Assembly: GCA_963821345.1 (NCBI GenBank)
Contig: CAWGDM010000001.1
Span: 806,001 to 870,000 of the forward strand
Direction of reading: 5' to 3'
DNA from: WHSW01 sp963821345
GTDB taxonomy: Bacteria; Actinomycetota; Thermoleophilia; Solirubrobacterales; 70-9
Length of the DNA: 64,000 bases
Shown here piece by piece: positions 25,029-34,485 of the stretch; positions within the stretch are counted from its first letter, which is position 1; the number at the start of each line of letters is the position of its first letter. A program made the translations under genes and the position numbers. The notes under the pieces were generated by a model that was not told where the DNA came from, did not search any database, and worked only from the letters and a program-made list of their open reading frames with translations.

Positions 25029-25139
25029 CTAGGCGCGGGGCTTGGTCGCGCCGCTGACCTGATAGTCGATGTACCAGGCAAGATGGCGGGCGGCGGTGAC
25101 GCCGAGCGACCACGGTGAAAGCAAAGCCTTCATGCTCAT
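25029..25139 (-). CDS. Possible 36-residue peptide (doubtful)
   Basis: An ATG-initiated frame inside the gap encodes MSMKALLSPWSLGVTAARHL and continues to a basic end (SGATKPRA) before a TAG. It contains two Trp and two Tyr residues and no membrane helix. No Shine-Dalgarno sequence is visible, and no maturase or transporter neighbours support a modified peptide. It could be a gene remnant. Confidence 0.25.
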   Translation of the reverse strand: MSMKALLSPWSLGVTAARHLAWYIDYQVSGATKPRA

Positions 25140-25220
25140 CACGACATTAACGGCCGGGGCGGCGTAAAGGTCCGGTCCCCGTGCCTTTTGTTGAGTGAAT
25201 TGGTAAAGGTTCGGTTCTAA

Positions 25221-25502
25221 ATGACGCTGATCGTCTCCGGTGAACAGACGCCCGCAGGCGCCGACCCCGAGGGGTCAAGCGCCCCACTGGCGCGGGCGCT
25301 GGTCGAGTTCGAAGCCCAGGTCACCGCTCAACGGCCGGATCTGGTTCTGCTCGCCGACGACTCCGATTCAGCGCTCGCCGCCGCCCTGGTGGCGACCAAG
25401 CTATTGATCCCGGTCGCGGCGGCCGAGCCCGCAAGAGACCCCTCGTCGCCGAACGGCCGCCTGATCGCCCAGCTCGCCGAGGCCTACACTCGCGCCGCAT
25501 GA
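25221..25502 (+). CDS. Small protein resembling a fragment of UDP-GlcNAc 2-epimerase
   Basis: A 93-residue soluble protein. RPDLVLLADDSDSALAAALV followed by ATKLLIPVAA resembles the strand-helix of UDP-GlcNAc 2-epimerases where D.S.ALA lies near the substrate site. The rest of that enzyme is absent. It overlaps the following nucleotide-sugar dehydrogenase by 4 nt (ATGA), so it is probably co-translated. It may be a domesticated remnant or an accessory protein. The annotation is tentative. Confidence 0.55.
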   Translation: MTLIVSGEQTPAGADPEGSSAPLARALVEFEAQVTAQRPDLVLLADDSDSALAAALVATKLLIPVAAAEPARDPSSPNGRLIAQLAEAYTRAA

Positions 25503-26746
25503 GGATCGGGATCATCGGGCTCGGCTACGTCGGGCTACCGCTCGCCGTCGCCTTTGCCGAGGCCGGACACGAGGTCGCCGGCGTCGATTCCTCGACCACG
25601 GTGGTCGAGGCGGTCAACGGCGGTCGCAGCCAGGTCGAGGACATCGCCGACGAGCGCCTCGCGGCCCTCGGGGGCCGGCTCACGGCTGCCGCCGACCCCG
25701 CTGCGCTCGCCGAGTGCGACGCGATCCTGATCTGCGTACCGACCCCGCTCGCCAACCAGCGCGAGCCCGACCTCAGCTACATCGCCGACGCCGGCGAGGC
25801 GATCGCCGGGATCCTGCGCCAGGGCCAGCTGGTCGTGCTCGAGTCGACGACATACCCGGGGACGACCCGAGAGCGCCTGTTGCCGATCCTCGAGCAATCG
25901 GGGCTGACTGCGGGGTCGGACTTCCACCTCGGCTTCTCGCCGGAACGGATCGACCCCGGTCGCACCGATCACACGATCGCGACCACGCCGAAGGTGGTCG
26001 GCGGGCTGACCGACGCCTGCGCGACACGCGCCCGCGACCTCTACGCCGAGGTCTGCGATGAGGTCGTGGTCGTCTCGACCCCGGAGGCGGCCGAGATGAC
26101 GAAGTTGCTCGAAAACATCTTCCGCTCGGTCAACATCGCGCTCGTCAACGAGCTCGCGGTGCTCTGCGAGCGGATGGGGATCGACGTCTGGGAGGTGGTC
26201 GACGCGGCGGCGACCAAGCCCTACGGGTTCATGCGCTTCGAGCCGGGGCCGGGGATGGGCGGCCACTGCCTGCCGGTCGACCCGTTCTACCTCTCGTTCA
26301 AGGCGCGCGAGTACGACTTCCCGGCCGAGTTCGTCGAGCTCGCCGGCAAGGTCAACCAGCAGCAGCCGCACTACTGCGTCGAGCGAATTGCGCACGCGCT
26401 CAACGACGTCGGCAAGCCGACCCGCGGGGCGCGCGTGTTGCTGCTGGGCGTCTCCTACAAGTCCGGGGTCGGCGACATGCGCGAGGCGCCGGCGCTAAAG
26501 ATCGCCCACCTGCTGCGCGAGCTCGGCGCCGAGCTCTCCTACCACGACCCGCATGTGCCGAAGCTCGACGAGCTCGGCCTCGCCTCGGTCGAGCTCGTCG
26601 AGGAGCTCGGCCGCTGCGACGTCGCCTGCGTGATCACCCCCCACGAGGAGGTCGACTACGACCGGGTGATCGCCGACGCGCCGCTGGTGATCGACTTCCG
26701 CGGCGTCAGCCGCGGGATCGCGGCGCCGAACCTGATCCGGCTCTGA
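25499..26746 (+). CDS. UDP-sugar 6-dehydrogenase (UDP-GlcNAc/UDP-glucose dehydrogenase family)
   Basis: NAD-dependent two-step oxidation of a UDP-hexose C6 alcohol to the uronic acid. The NAD motif GIIGLGYVGLPLAVAFAEAG, the ESTTYPGTT loop, the conserved EMTKLLENIFRSVNIALVNE, and the catalytic Cys in GPGMGGHCLPVDPFYL are all present. The C-terminal VSYKSGVGDMREAPAL is also conserved. The WbpA/WecC-like features favour UDP-GlcNAc or UDP-ManNAc over UDP-glucose, but this is not certain. The 415-residue protein probably supplies a capsule or cell-wall sugar. Confidence 0.9.
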   Translation: MRIGIIGLGYVGLPLAVAFAEAGHEVAGVDSSTTVVEAVNGGRSQVEDIADERLAALGGRLTAAADPAALAECDAILICVPTPLANQREPDLSYIADAGEAIAGILRQGQLVVLESTTYPGTTRERLLPILEQSGLTAGSDFHLGFSPERIDPGRTDHTIATTPKVVGGLTDACATRARDLYAEVCDEVVVVSTPEAAEMTKLLENIFRSVNIALVNELAVLCERMGIDVWEVVDAAATKPYGFMRFEPGPGMGGHCLPVDPFYLSFKAREYDFPAEFVELAGKVNQQQPHYCVERIAHALNDVGKPTRGARVLLLGVSYKSGVGDMREAPALKIAHLLRELGAELSYHDPHVPKLDELGLASVELVEELGRCDVACVITPHEEVDYDRVIADAPLVIDFRGVSRGIAAPNLIRL

Positions 26747-26778
26747 GCGCCTCGGCCCGGATCGGGGATCATTGGGCC

Positions 26779-27498
26779 GTGTTCGCGTGGCGACGACAGC
26801 GCTCCGGGGGTACCGACCGGGTCACGGTCGGGCTCGCGGTCGCGGCCATGGGCACCGCCGGGGCTGTCTTCGCCGGTCACGTCGCCCGGATGGCGGCCCG
26901 CCGCCGCGCCGCCGCGGCCGAGGAGAGCGAGGCTCCGGTCGGGGTGCTGGAGAGCACCGAGCACGCGCTCGGCACCGCCACCCAGGCGACCCAGGACTCG
27001 CTCACGGTCGCGATCGAGGGCTACTCGTCGGCCTCCAAGGGCGAGACGATCCTCTTCAACATGCTCTCGGGTTTCCTCGGCTCGTTCGCGCTCGTGCGCC
27101 TGTCGACCTGGGGGATCCGCAGCGGCTGGTGGCCGGCCAGCAACGTGCGGGTCGGCGGCCGCCACGTGCACCACTTCATCCCCGGGATCCTGATCGCCTT
27201 CGGCGCCGGCGGCGCCGGCCTGGTCAGCAGCAGCGACCGGCTGGAGACGGCGCTCGCGGTCCCGTTCGGGGCCGGGATCGGCCTCACCTTCGACGAGGCC
27301 GCGCTGCTGTTGGAGCTCGACGACGTCTACTGGTCGCGCGAGGGGGTGCTCAGCGTCCAGGTCAGCTTCGGGCTCGCGGGCCTGCTGGCGGCGACGATCC
27401 TCGCCCTGCGGATGCTGAGCCGCGGCGAGCGCCAGTCGGAGGAGGCGGGGTTGATCCCCGACGAGACCGGGGAGTACCGCGTCCCCGAGTTCGCCTGA
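26779..27498 (+). CDS. Integral membrane protein with HVHHF motif (unknown)
   Basis: About five hydrophobic segments in 239 residues. The motif GGRHVHHFIPGILIAF sits at a membrane entry, with clustered histidines that could bind metal. A later FDEAALLLELDDVYW lies between membrane segments. Proteins with this H.HHF..G pattern are widespread in Actinomycetota as uncharacterised membrane proteins. The start is a GTG at 26779. No operon partner is obvious. Confidence 0.7.
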   Translation: MFAWRRQRSGGTDRVTVGLAVAAMGTAGAVFAGHVARMAARRRAAAAEESEAPVGVLESTEHALGTATQATQDSLTVAIEGYSSASKGETILFNMLSGFLGSFALVRLSTWGIRSGWWPASNVRVGGRHVHHFIPGILIAFGAGGAGLVSSSDRLETALAVPFGAGIGLTFDEAALLLELDDVYWSREGVLSVQVSFGLAGLLAATILALRMLSRGERQSEEAGLIPDETGEYRVPEFA

Positions 27499-27504
27499 GC
27501 GCCG

Positions 27505-27996
27505 TCACAAGACGTCGAGCGTCCAGTGGTTGACCCGCAGCGGCCGGCCCGAGAACTCGACCTCCGACTCGCCCTGCAGCTGGAAGCCGAACTTCTCGCA
27601 GAGCCCGTTGGACGCAGCGTTCGTGGCCCCGGGGAAGGCGTGCACGAGTTCGAACTGGGGCTCGGCGCGGATCCGCTCGATCAGCATCCCGAGCGCCTCG
27701 CTCCCGAGCCCGCGGCCGTGAAAGTCGGCCAGCAGCATCCAGCCGACCTCCCAGAGCTCCTCGCCCTCGAACTCCGAGCGCCAGACGCCGAGCGCGCCGA
27801 CCGGCTCGGCTGCGGCCTGGGGCAGGATCTTCAGCCACATGCCGCCGTCGGCGAGCGCCCCGGCGACCCGGCCACGGTGGGCCCGCTCGATCTGATCGCG
27901 AGGCCGCGGCCCGCCGAGCTCGGCCATGACCACGGGGTCGGACTCGAGCGCGACGCTGAGCGGCAGGTCGGCGTCGGTGTAGTCGACCAGCTCCAC
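27505..27996 (-). CDS. GNAT family N-acetyltransferase
   Basis: A 163-residue GNAT domain. The acetyl-CoA loop is in FHGRGLGSEALGMLIERI, preceded by strand ELWEVGWMLL. The C-terminal ATNAASNGLCEKFGFQLQGE carries the conserved N..S...EK.GF pattern of RimJ/RimL-like proteins. It would acetylate an amine on a protein or small molecule. The GTG start (27996) lies just after the RibD-like gene stop (28004) on the same strand, so the two are probably co-transcribed. Confidence 0.85.
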   Translation of the reverse strand: MELVDYTDADLPLSVALESDPVVMAELGGPRPRDQIERAHRGRVAGALADGGMWLKILPQAAAEPVGALGVWRSEFEGEELWEVGWMLLADFHGRGLGSEALGMLIERIRAEPQFELVHAFPGATNAASNGLCEKFGFQLQGESEVEFSGRPLRVNHWTLDVL

Positions 27997-28003
27997 CGCT
28001 CGG

Positions 28004-28745
28004 CTAGGCGCCGGTCAGGTAGCGGCCGAAGAGCTCGCCGGTCGACTCCTCGGCGAGCAGCCAGCCGAGCTCCAGGTCGCGCTCGCGCTCGCTGAGCTCG
28101 GAGACCAGCCCCGGTCCCACCCCGCCGGCGAGCTTCGGCGCGTGAGTGACGAACAGCTCGTCGACCAGGTCGGCGTCGATCAGCTGCGCGTGCAGGCGCG
28201 GCCCGCCCTCGCACAGCAGCGCCCGTACCCCAAGCTCGCGCGCGCAGATGGGCGAGCAGCGCCGGCAGGTCGACGCCGTCGGGCTGGCGCAGGACGCTGA
28301 CCGGGGTCTGGGTGTCCGGCAGGTCGTCATCCGACGCGGTCGCGATCAGCACCTGCCCGTGGCCCTCGGTGAACAGCGGCGCGTCCCAGGGCAGGTCGAG
28401 GCGCCCGGAGACGATCACGATCAGCGGGTCGGGCGCCAGCCCTCCGCGCTCGCGCAGCTCGCGCTTGGCCGGGTCGCCCACCACCCTCCCGTAGCGCTCG
28501 GCGCGCATCGTCCCGGCGCCGATCATCACCGCGTCGACGCGGGTCCGCAGGCCGACCAGCATCGCGGTGTCGGTCTTCGAGCCGATCGCCCCGGAGCGCC
28601 CTGCGATCGTCGCGTGGCCGTCGAGGGTGAGCGCGAAGTTGGTGATCACGTAGGGACGGCCGGGGGGCGCCACCGCGACCAGGTCGAGACCAGCGACCTG
28701 TTCGGCCACGGAGGTCTCGGCGCGGTCCGGGAGGAGCCTGATCAC
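28004..28745 (-). CDS. RibD C-terminal/dihydrofolate-reductase-like reductase, frameshifted
   Basis: Resembles the NADPH-dependent reductase domain of RibD (pyrimidine reductase). Features are PYVITNFALTLDGHATIAGR, SKTDTAMLVGLRTRVDAVMI, the GAGTMRAERYG segment, and ALLCEGGPRLHAQLIDADLV near the C-terminus. No deaminase domain is attached, so it is a stand-alone reductase of riboflavin-like or pterin-like chemistry. The frame breaks near 28240 by one extra base in a run of alternating C/G. Span 3n+1; repaired length 246 residues. The gene diverges from the hydrolase at 28819. Confidence 0.82.
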
Positions 28746-28818
28746 CCGGCTCCCGCCCCCGACTCGATTTCGGCCCGGTGGCCAGCGATCCGCATCGGCC
28801 TGATGGTAAACATGGGCT

Positions 28819-29523
28819 ATGGCCCGATTCGTCCTCGTCCCCGGCGCGTGGCACGACGCCTGGGCCTACCACCTGCTCGCCGCCGAGCTCGAGCGCCGGG
28901 GTCACCGGGCGATCGCCGTTGAGCTGCCGATCGAGGATGTCGGCGCCGGGCTCGCCGATTACGCGGACACGGTCGAGGCCGTGATCGACGAGGCCGGTGG
29001 CGACGGCGAGCTGGTCGTCGTCGGCCATTCGTTCGCGGGCTTGACGATCCCGCTGGTCGCCGACCGTCGCCCCGTCGACCGGTTGGTGTTCCTGGCCGCC
29101 CTCGTCCCTCGCCCCGGGGTCAGCGCCAACCAGGAGTTCGCCGACGGCCACTTCTGGCTCACCGAGGCGGGTCGCGGCGGCCGCGACACCGACGCGGAGG
29201 GCCGCACCCTCTGGACCGATGCCGACCACGCAATCGCCTGCCTGTATCAAGACTGCGATCCCCAGCTGGCTGCCGAGGCGGTCACCCGCTTGCGACCCCA
29301 AGCCCAGCGGGCCTCGGCGGATCCCTGCCCGCTGGCGGAGTGGCCGGCGGCGCCGAGCTCCTACATCAGCTGCACCGACGACCGCATGTTCGGCGACCTC
29401 GGCCCCAGCCTGGCCGCCGATCGGCTGGGCGTCGAGCCGATCGAGCTGCCCGGTGGGCACTCACCAATGCTGTCGCGGCCCGCCGAGCTGGCGAACGTGC
29501 TCGGCGACCTCGCCCGCTGGTAG
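28819..29523 (+). CDS. Alpha/beta hydrolase (esterase-like)
   Basis: A 234-residue alpha/beta hydrolase. Oxyanion region FVLVPGAWHDAWAYHLLAAE, nucleophile elbow VVVGHSFAGLT (Ser around residue 75), and catalytic His in LPGGHSPMLSRP. The small lid and the GAWH motif resemble plant-type methylesterase/MKS-like or salicylate-esterase-related bacterial hydrolases. A TAAACAT box lies about 6 nt before the ATG, consistent with a leaderless transcript. Substrate unknown. Confidence 0.85.
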   Translation: MARFVLVPGAWHDAWAYHLLAAELERRGHRAIAVELPIEDVGAGLADYADTVEAVIDEAGGDGELVVVGHSFAGLTIPLVADRRPVDRLVFLAALVPRPGVSANQEFADGHFWLTEAGRGGRDTDAEGRTLWTDADHAIACLYQDCDPQLAAEAVTRLRPQAQRASADPCPLAEWPAAPSSYISCTDDRMFGDLGPSLAADRLGVEPIELPGGHSPMLSRPAELANVLGDLARW

Positions 29524-29533
29524 TAATCCGTCC

Positions 29534-31421
29534 ATGCAGCCAGGGGGATTTCCGCGGATCGGCGACTACGGTTTCCTCTCCGACTGCCACACCGGCGCCC
29601 TGGTGGCCCCCGACGGCGCGGTCGAATGGCTCTGCGTCCCCCGCTTCGACTCGCCGAGCGTCTTTGGCTCGGTGCTCGACCGCGGCGCCGGCCGGTTTCG
29701 CCTCGGCCCGCGCGAGGTGGTGCCGGTCGCCCGTCGCTATCAGCCGGGGACGAACATCCTCGAGACGACCTGGGCGACGAAGACCGGCTGGCTGGTGGTC
29801 ATCGACGCCTTGACGGTCGGCCCCTGGCGCCCGCGCCCGGACGACCCCCACACCCGCCCGCCGCCCGACATAGACGCCGAATGTTGCCTGGTGCGGTGCG
29901 CGACCTGCGTCCAGGGCGAGGTCCCGGTCGAGCTCACCTGCCACCCGATCTTCGACTACGCGCGCGTCGCGCCCGAGTGGGAGCTCGCCGACGACCGCCA
30001 CTCCGCGCGGACGACCGCGGACGGTCAGCCCGATCTTGTCCTCACCACCAACCTCAACCTCGGGATCGAGATCCAGCGCGCCGAGGCGCGCCACCTGCTC
30101 TCAGACGGCGAGAGCTGCTTCGCCGCGGTCGCCTGGAGCGCCGATCCTTACGGTCCCGCGACCTGCGACGAGGCGTTCGAGCGCCTCGACCGGACCAGCG
30201 ATTTCTGGCGCCGCTGGCTCGCCAACGGGGACTTCCCCGACCATCCCTGGCGGATCCACCTGCAGCGCGCCGCGCTGACTCTCAAGGGCCTCACATACGC
30301 CCCCACCGGCGCGATGATCGCCGCGCTCACGACCTCGCTTCCGGAGACCCCGGGCGGCGAACGCAACTGGGACTACCGCTACATGTGGATCCGTGACGCG
30401 ACCTTCACCCTCTGGTCGATGCACGTGCTCGGGCTCGACGAGGAGGCCGACGACTTCGCCCGCTTCATCGGCGACATCTGCCACGAGCACGGCAACCGGC
30501 TGCAGATCATGTACGGGATCGGCGGCGAGCGCGAGCTGACGGAGTCGACGCTCGATCACCTCTCCGGCTACGGAGCCGCGCGACCGGTGCGGATCGGAAA
30601 CGGGGCCTTCGACCAGCAGCAGAACGACGTCTACGGGGCGCTGGTCGACTCGCTCTACATCCACTCGCGCGCCGACCGGATCGTGACGCCGCAGCTGTGG
30701 CCGGTGATCGCCGACCAGGTCGAGAGCGCGGCGAAGATCTGGGACCAGCCCGACCAGGGGATCTGGGAGGCGCGCGGCCCGGCCAAGCACTACGTCTCCT
30801 CGAAGCTGATGTGCTGGGTGGCGCTCGACCGCGGTGCCCGCCTGGCCCGACGGCGCGACGAGGGCCAGGAGGAGGCCGAGCGCTGGGGCGCGATCGCCGA
30901 GCAGATCAAGGCCGACATCCTCGAGCGCGGGGTCTCGGACCGCGGCGTGATGCGCCAGCACTACGACACCGACGCCCTCGACGCTTCCGTCCTGCTCGCG
31001 CCGCTGGTCCGATTCTTGCCACCCGATCACGAGGTGATCCGCAATACGGTGTTGGCGATCGCTGACGAACTCACCGACCACGGGCTCGTGCTCCGTTACC
31101 GGGTCGACGAGACCGAGGACGGCCTGCACGGCGAGGAGGGCACGTTCACGATCTGCTCGTTCTGGCTCGTCGCGGCGCTCTCGGAGATCGGTGAGGCGGA
31201 GAAGGCGCGGAGCACTGTGCGAGAAGCTGCTCGCGCTCGCCGGCCCGCTCAACCTCTACGCCGAGGAGATCGAGCCCCGCAGCCACACCCACCTCGGCAA
31301 CTTCCCGCAGGCGTTCACCCACCTGGCGCTGATCAACGCCGTCGCCCACGTGATCGCCGACGAGCAACGCGAGCCCGACCAGGGGGGCCGGACCGCGGTC
31401 TTCACCGAGATGCGCGGCTGA
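29534..31421 (+). CDS. Glycoside hydrolase family 15 (glucoamylase/trehalase-like), frameshifted near the 3' end
   Basis: Cytoplasmic GH15 protein: an N-terminal beta-sandwich (IGDYGFLSDCHTGALVAPDG) followed by an (alpha/alpha)6 barrel with RNWDYRYMWIRDATFTLWSM, QNDVYGALVDSLYIH and the candidate acid in GIWEARGPAKHYVSSK. The second carboxylate lies in LNLYAEEIEPRSHTHLGNFP. Actinobacterial members include trehalases and glucan alpha-glucosidases. One extra base near 31212 breaks the frame between EAEKAR and ALCEKLLALAGP. Span 3n+1; 628 residues after repair. The stop overlaps closely with the convergent oxidase gene. Confidence 0.88.
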
Positions 31422-32806
31422 TCAGCCCGCGGCTACGGCGAACGCGTGGTTGGCGCGGATCAGGCCGTCGGGGTCCCACTTGTCCTTGACCTCGCGGAGC
31501 CGGTCGCAGATCTCGGCGTCGAAGATCGCGTCGAGGTCGCAGGGCCGCTCGGCAAAGTTGTAATAGGCGCCGCCGCCCCAGGCGCTCATCGTCTCGACCA
31601 GCTTGTCGAGATGCCCCGCGATCGCCTGGCCCAGCTCCGGCGTCATCGGCATTCCGATCCCAAACATCCCGTAGTCGGCGTCGAGGTGCGAGAGCGCGCC
31701 GGCGCCCTCGGCCGGACGACCGAGCGCACCGCGCAGTTGGCGCAGCTCGCCGAGCAGCAGCGGCGAGCCGGCGTCGGGGCCGGCCAGGCCGATGAAGGCG
31801 TCGATCGCCTCGTCGGGCAGCTCGCGGATCAGCGCGTTGTGGCCGAGGGCGGGGACCGGCGGCTCGGGGTCCATGTGGATCCGGTACAGAGCCCTCGGCC
31901 GGCATCCGGGCGAAGTTGTCCATGATCGGCTCGCCCAGCGAGCGCAGCGGGGCCACCAGCGCCTCGGCCTCGTCGAGGTCGCCGACCACGGTCGCGTCGA
32001 TGGTCAGCAACGGCGTGTCGCGCAGCGGCTCGGGGACGTCGGGCAGCGGCGGCGGGCGCAGGTAGCGGATCACCGAGGTGACCTCGTCCGGAGCCTCGGC
32101 CGCCCAGTCACGGTAGGCCCTGATCGCGGTCTCGCCGACCGCCGCCGGGTAGATGACGATGCCGGCGAAGGCCTCGCCGATCGGCAGCAGCTCGAGCTGC
32201 AGCGCGGTGACGACCGCGTACGAGCCGCCGCCGCCGCGCAGGGCCCAGAACAGCTCGGGCTCGTTGTCGGCGTCGACCGTCCGGGCCTCGCCGTCGGCGG
32301 TGACCAGCTCGATCGCGCTGACGCGGTTGCAGGCGAAGCCGTACTTGCGCCCGAGCCAGCTCAACCCACCGCCAAGCGTGTAGCCGATCACGCCCACGTT
32401 GGGCGACGAGCCCGGCAGCGAGCAGCTGTCGGCCTTCTGTGCCGCGGCGCCGAGCTCCTCGCCCAGCACCCCGGCCTCGACCCGCGCCGTGCGCGCCGTC
32501 GACCGAGACCGAGCGCATGCGCTCGGTCTTGATCACGATCGTGTCGTCGAGCGATCCGACCGCGACCGCTCCGTGGCCGGTGCCCTGCCCGAGCACCCGC
32601 AGGTCGTGCTCGGCGGCGAACCGCAGGGTGGCGGCGACGTCGTCGGCGTTCTCGACGAAGGCGACCGCGGCCGGATGCGGATCGGCGGCCAGGTTCCACG
32701 CCTGGCGCAGCTGATCCCAATCGGCATCGTCCGGGGTCGCGACCGTCCCTGCAATCTGAAGCTCTGAGAATCCGTTCATCGGCCGGGACGTTATGTCCTC
32801 GGCCAT
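31422..32806 (-). CDS. FAD-linked oxidase (berberine-bridge type), two frameshifts
   Basis: A PP-loop/VAO-type FAD domain: LRVLGQGTGHGAVAVG contains a His at the usual position for covalent 8-alpha-histidyl FAD. SLPGSSPNVGVIGYTLGGG and ALRGGGGSYAVVTALQLEL follow. The C-terminal WGGGAYYNFAER and KWDPDGLIRANHAF are the berberine-bridge (BBE) end. It oxidises alcohols or sugars with O2. Extra single bases near 32490 and 31878 break the frame; the span is 3n+2 and the repaired length is 460 residues. It is the last gene of a three-gene overlapping operon with the sulfotransferase and HAD genes. Confidence 0.85.
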
Positions 32807-33775
32807 CCGAACGACCGCCCGGTCAGCCGCTCGAGCTCGACGACGTCGTCGGCGACGTAGTCGTGCAGCCGCTCGCGCAGCGCCGGGTCCAGCTGCGGCT
32901 TCGGCGCCGGGCCCTGCCCGGGATCATGGACGAGTCGCTCGACCAGCCACCGAAGCGACTCGGGCAGGCGGTCGAAGTTGCGGTCGAGCGCCCGCAAACC
33001 CGGCAGCCGCACGGCGCGGTCCATGAGCCGGAAGCCGCCCTCCTGCTTGGCGCTCCCGGTCTCCCACTCGCGTTCGAACTGCTCCGAGCGAAATCCAGGG
33101 TCGACCTCGCAGAACTCGAATACCCGGCGCATGGTCGCCGCCCGCTCGGCGCCCAGCTCCGCGTTGTCGACCACCAGGACGCACCCGGGGTCGAAGCTCG
33201 CCAGGTAGGGCTCGATCTGCATCGCGTAGCGGCTGCGGGCGACATAGGCGGAGTCCGGATCGCCGAGCGCCTCCTCGAGCGACCGGCTCTCGTAGCCGCC
33301 GCCGACGTTGTGCAGGTAGTGCGAGAGCATCCGCTCGATCGGGTCGCGGACCATGTAGACGATCCGCGAGCGCTCGCCGAGCAGCTCGCGCATCCGCTGC
33401 GGCGACCCCGGTGAACCGCGGCAGGTTGGTGTAGTGGGGCGAGGTCTCGCCGCGGACCTCGGCGTCGCGGTCGAAGTGGCTCGCATACCAGTCCGGCCCC
33501 AGCTCCCAGTTGAGCTCGGCGACGAAGAAGTTCAGCTCCTTGGGCCGCGACATCGCCACCTGCGGATGCAGGTTGAGGTAGTGGTGAAGGCTGGTGGTGC
33601 CGCACTTGAGCCCGCCGATCACGATCAGGTTCGGCAGCGCCCCGTGGCGCTCGGCGCGGCGCCGGCGGCGAGTCAGATGGCGACGCTCGGCGGCAAACCG
33701 CTCCCGCGCACGCGCGACCATCGCATCGTCCGCTGGATCGCTTCCGGCAGGCGTGCCGGCGTCAGCCGCCGGCAC
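32791..33775 (-). CDS. PAPS-dependent sulfotransferase, frameshifted
   Basis: The 5'-phosphosulfate loop IVIGGLKCGTTSLHHYLNLH and the 3'-phosphate motif VYMVRDPIERMLSHYLHN identify the Sulfotransfer_1 fold. It transfers sulfate from PAPS to an acceptor hydroxyl or amine, possibly a surface glycan. An N-terminal Arg-rich stretch precedes the domain. One extra base near 33407 (a G in a GGGG run would do) separates PHYTNLPRFTG from PQRMRELLG. Span 3n+1; 327 residues after repair. It overlaps the upstream HAD gene by 14 nt and the downstream oxidase by 16 nt. Confidence 0.87.
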
Positions 33776-34448
33776 CGAGCTTCTTTGCCGCGTCGCGGAA
33801 GGTCTTCGCCTCCGCGGTCGGCTTCTTGCGGCCCTCGAGCTTCTCGCCGTGGCGGTTGATCCAGATCACCGGCACGTTCATCTTCAGCAGCGGGGCGACG
33901 TCGGCCTCGTAGCCCGAGGCGATGTGCACCCATCGCTTCTTGCCGCCGATCCTGCGGGCCGCCTCCTTGAAGTGGGCGGGGTCGGGCTTGTAGCTGCGCA
34001 CCTGCTGCGCGGTCACGACCAGCTCCAGGTCGGTGCGCAGGTGGCGCCGTGAGACCCCGAGCAACTTGTCGTCGATGTTCGAGACGATTCCGAGCTGGTA
34101 GCGCTTCCCCAGCCGGTCCATGGCCGCGTTGGCCTCGCGAAACGGCACCCAGCGGGCGACGCTGTCGGGCAAAAACTGCGCCCGCGACGGCTCCAGCTCC
34201 CAGCCGATCTCACCGGCGACCTTGACCGCGGTGCGGCGCAGGACCTCGGCGTAGAGCTCGTAGGAGCCACCCATGATCTCGGCCTGAACCTCGAGGAAGC
34301 GGGCCATGAACTTCGGCGCGTCGAACGAGAAGCCGTCGCGGTCGGCCTCCGCCTGGAACGCGTCGAGGATCCCCCTCTCCCAATCGATCAGGGTTCCGTA
34401 GCAGTCCGTGGTCACCCAGGTGATCTCTTTGAGCTTCGGTAGCGGCAT
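33762..34448 (-). CDS. Haloacid dehalogenase-type HAD hydrolase
   Basis: HAD motif I VTTDCYGTLIDWERG (nucleophile Asp), motif II GIVSNIDDKLLG, and the motif III Lys in RSYKPDPAHF match L-2-haloacid dehalogenase-like proteins. Motif IV is HIASGYEADVAP. A Lys-rich C-terminus is unusual. The start at 34448 (MPLPKLKEI) is preferred over the ATG at 34460, because TACAAT on the minus strand (34459-34464) lies 10 nt before it. First gene of the HAD/sulfotransferase/oxidase operon. Substrate not inferable. 228 residues. Confidence 0.8.
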   Translation of the reverse strand: MPLPKLKEITWVTTDCYGTLIDWERGILDAFQAEADRDGFSFDAPKFMARFLEVQAEIMGGSYELYAEVLRRTAVKVAGEIGWELEPSRAQFLPDSVARWVPFREANAAMDRLGKRYQLGIVSNIDDKLLGVSRRHLRTDLELVVTAQQVRSYKPDPAHFKEAARRIGGKKRWVHIASGYEADVAPLLKMNVPVIWINRHGEKLEGRKKPTAEAKTFRDAAKKLGAGG

Positions 34449-34458
34449 CGGGCGCGGC

Positions 34459-34464
34459 ATTGTA
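34459..34464 (-). promoter_or_regulatory. -10 box TACAAT of the HAD/sulfotransferase/oxidase operon
   Basis: Reads TACAAT on the minus strand, 10 nt before the chosen ATG at 34448. It overlaps the alternative ATG at 34460, which would make that start unusable from this promoter. The divergent sucC gene starts 22 nt away. Confidence 0.5.
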
Positions 34465-34485
34465 CGCTGCCGCCCCCGCCTAGTC

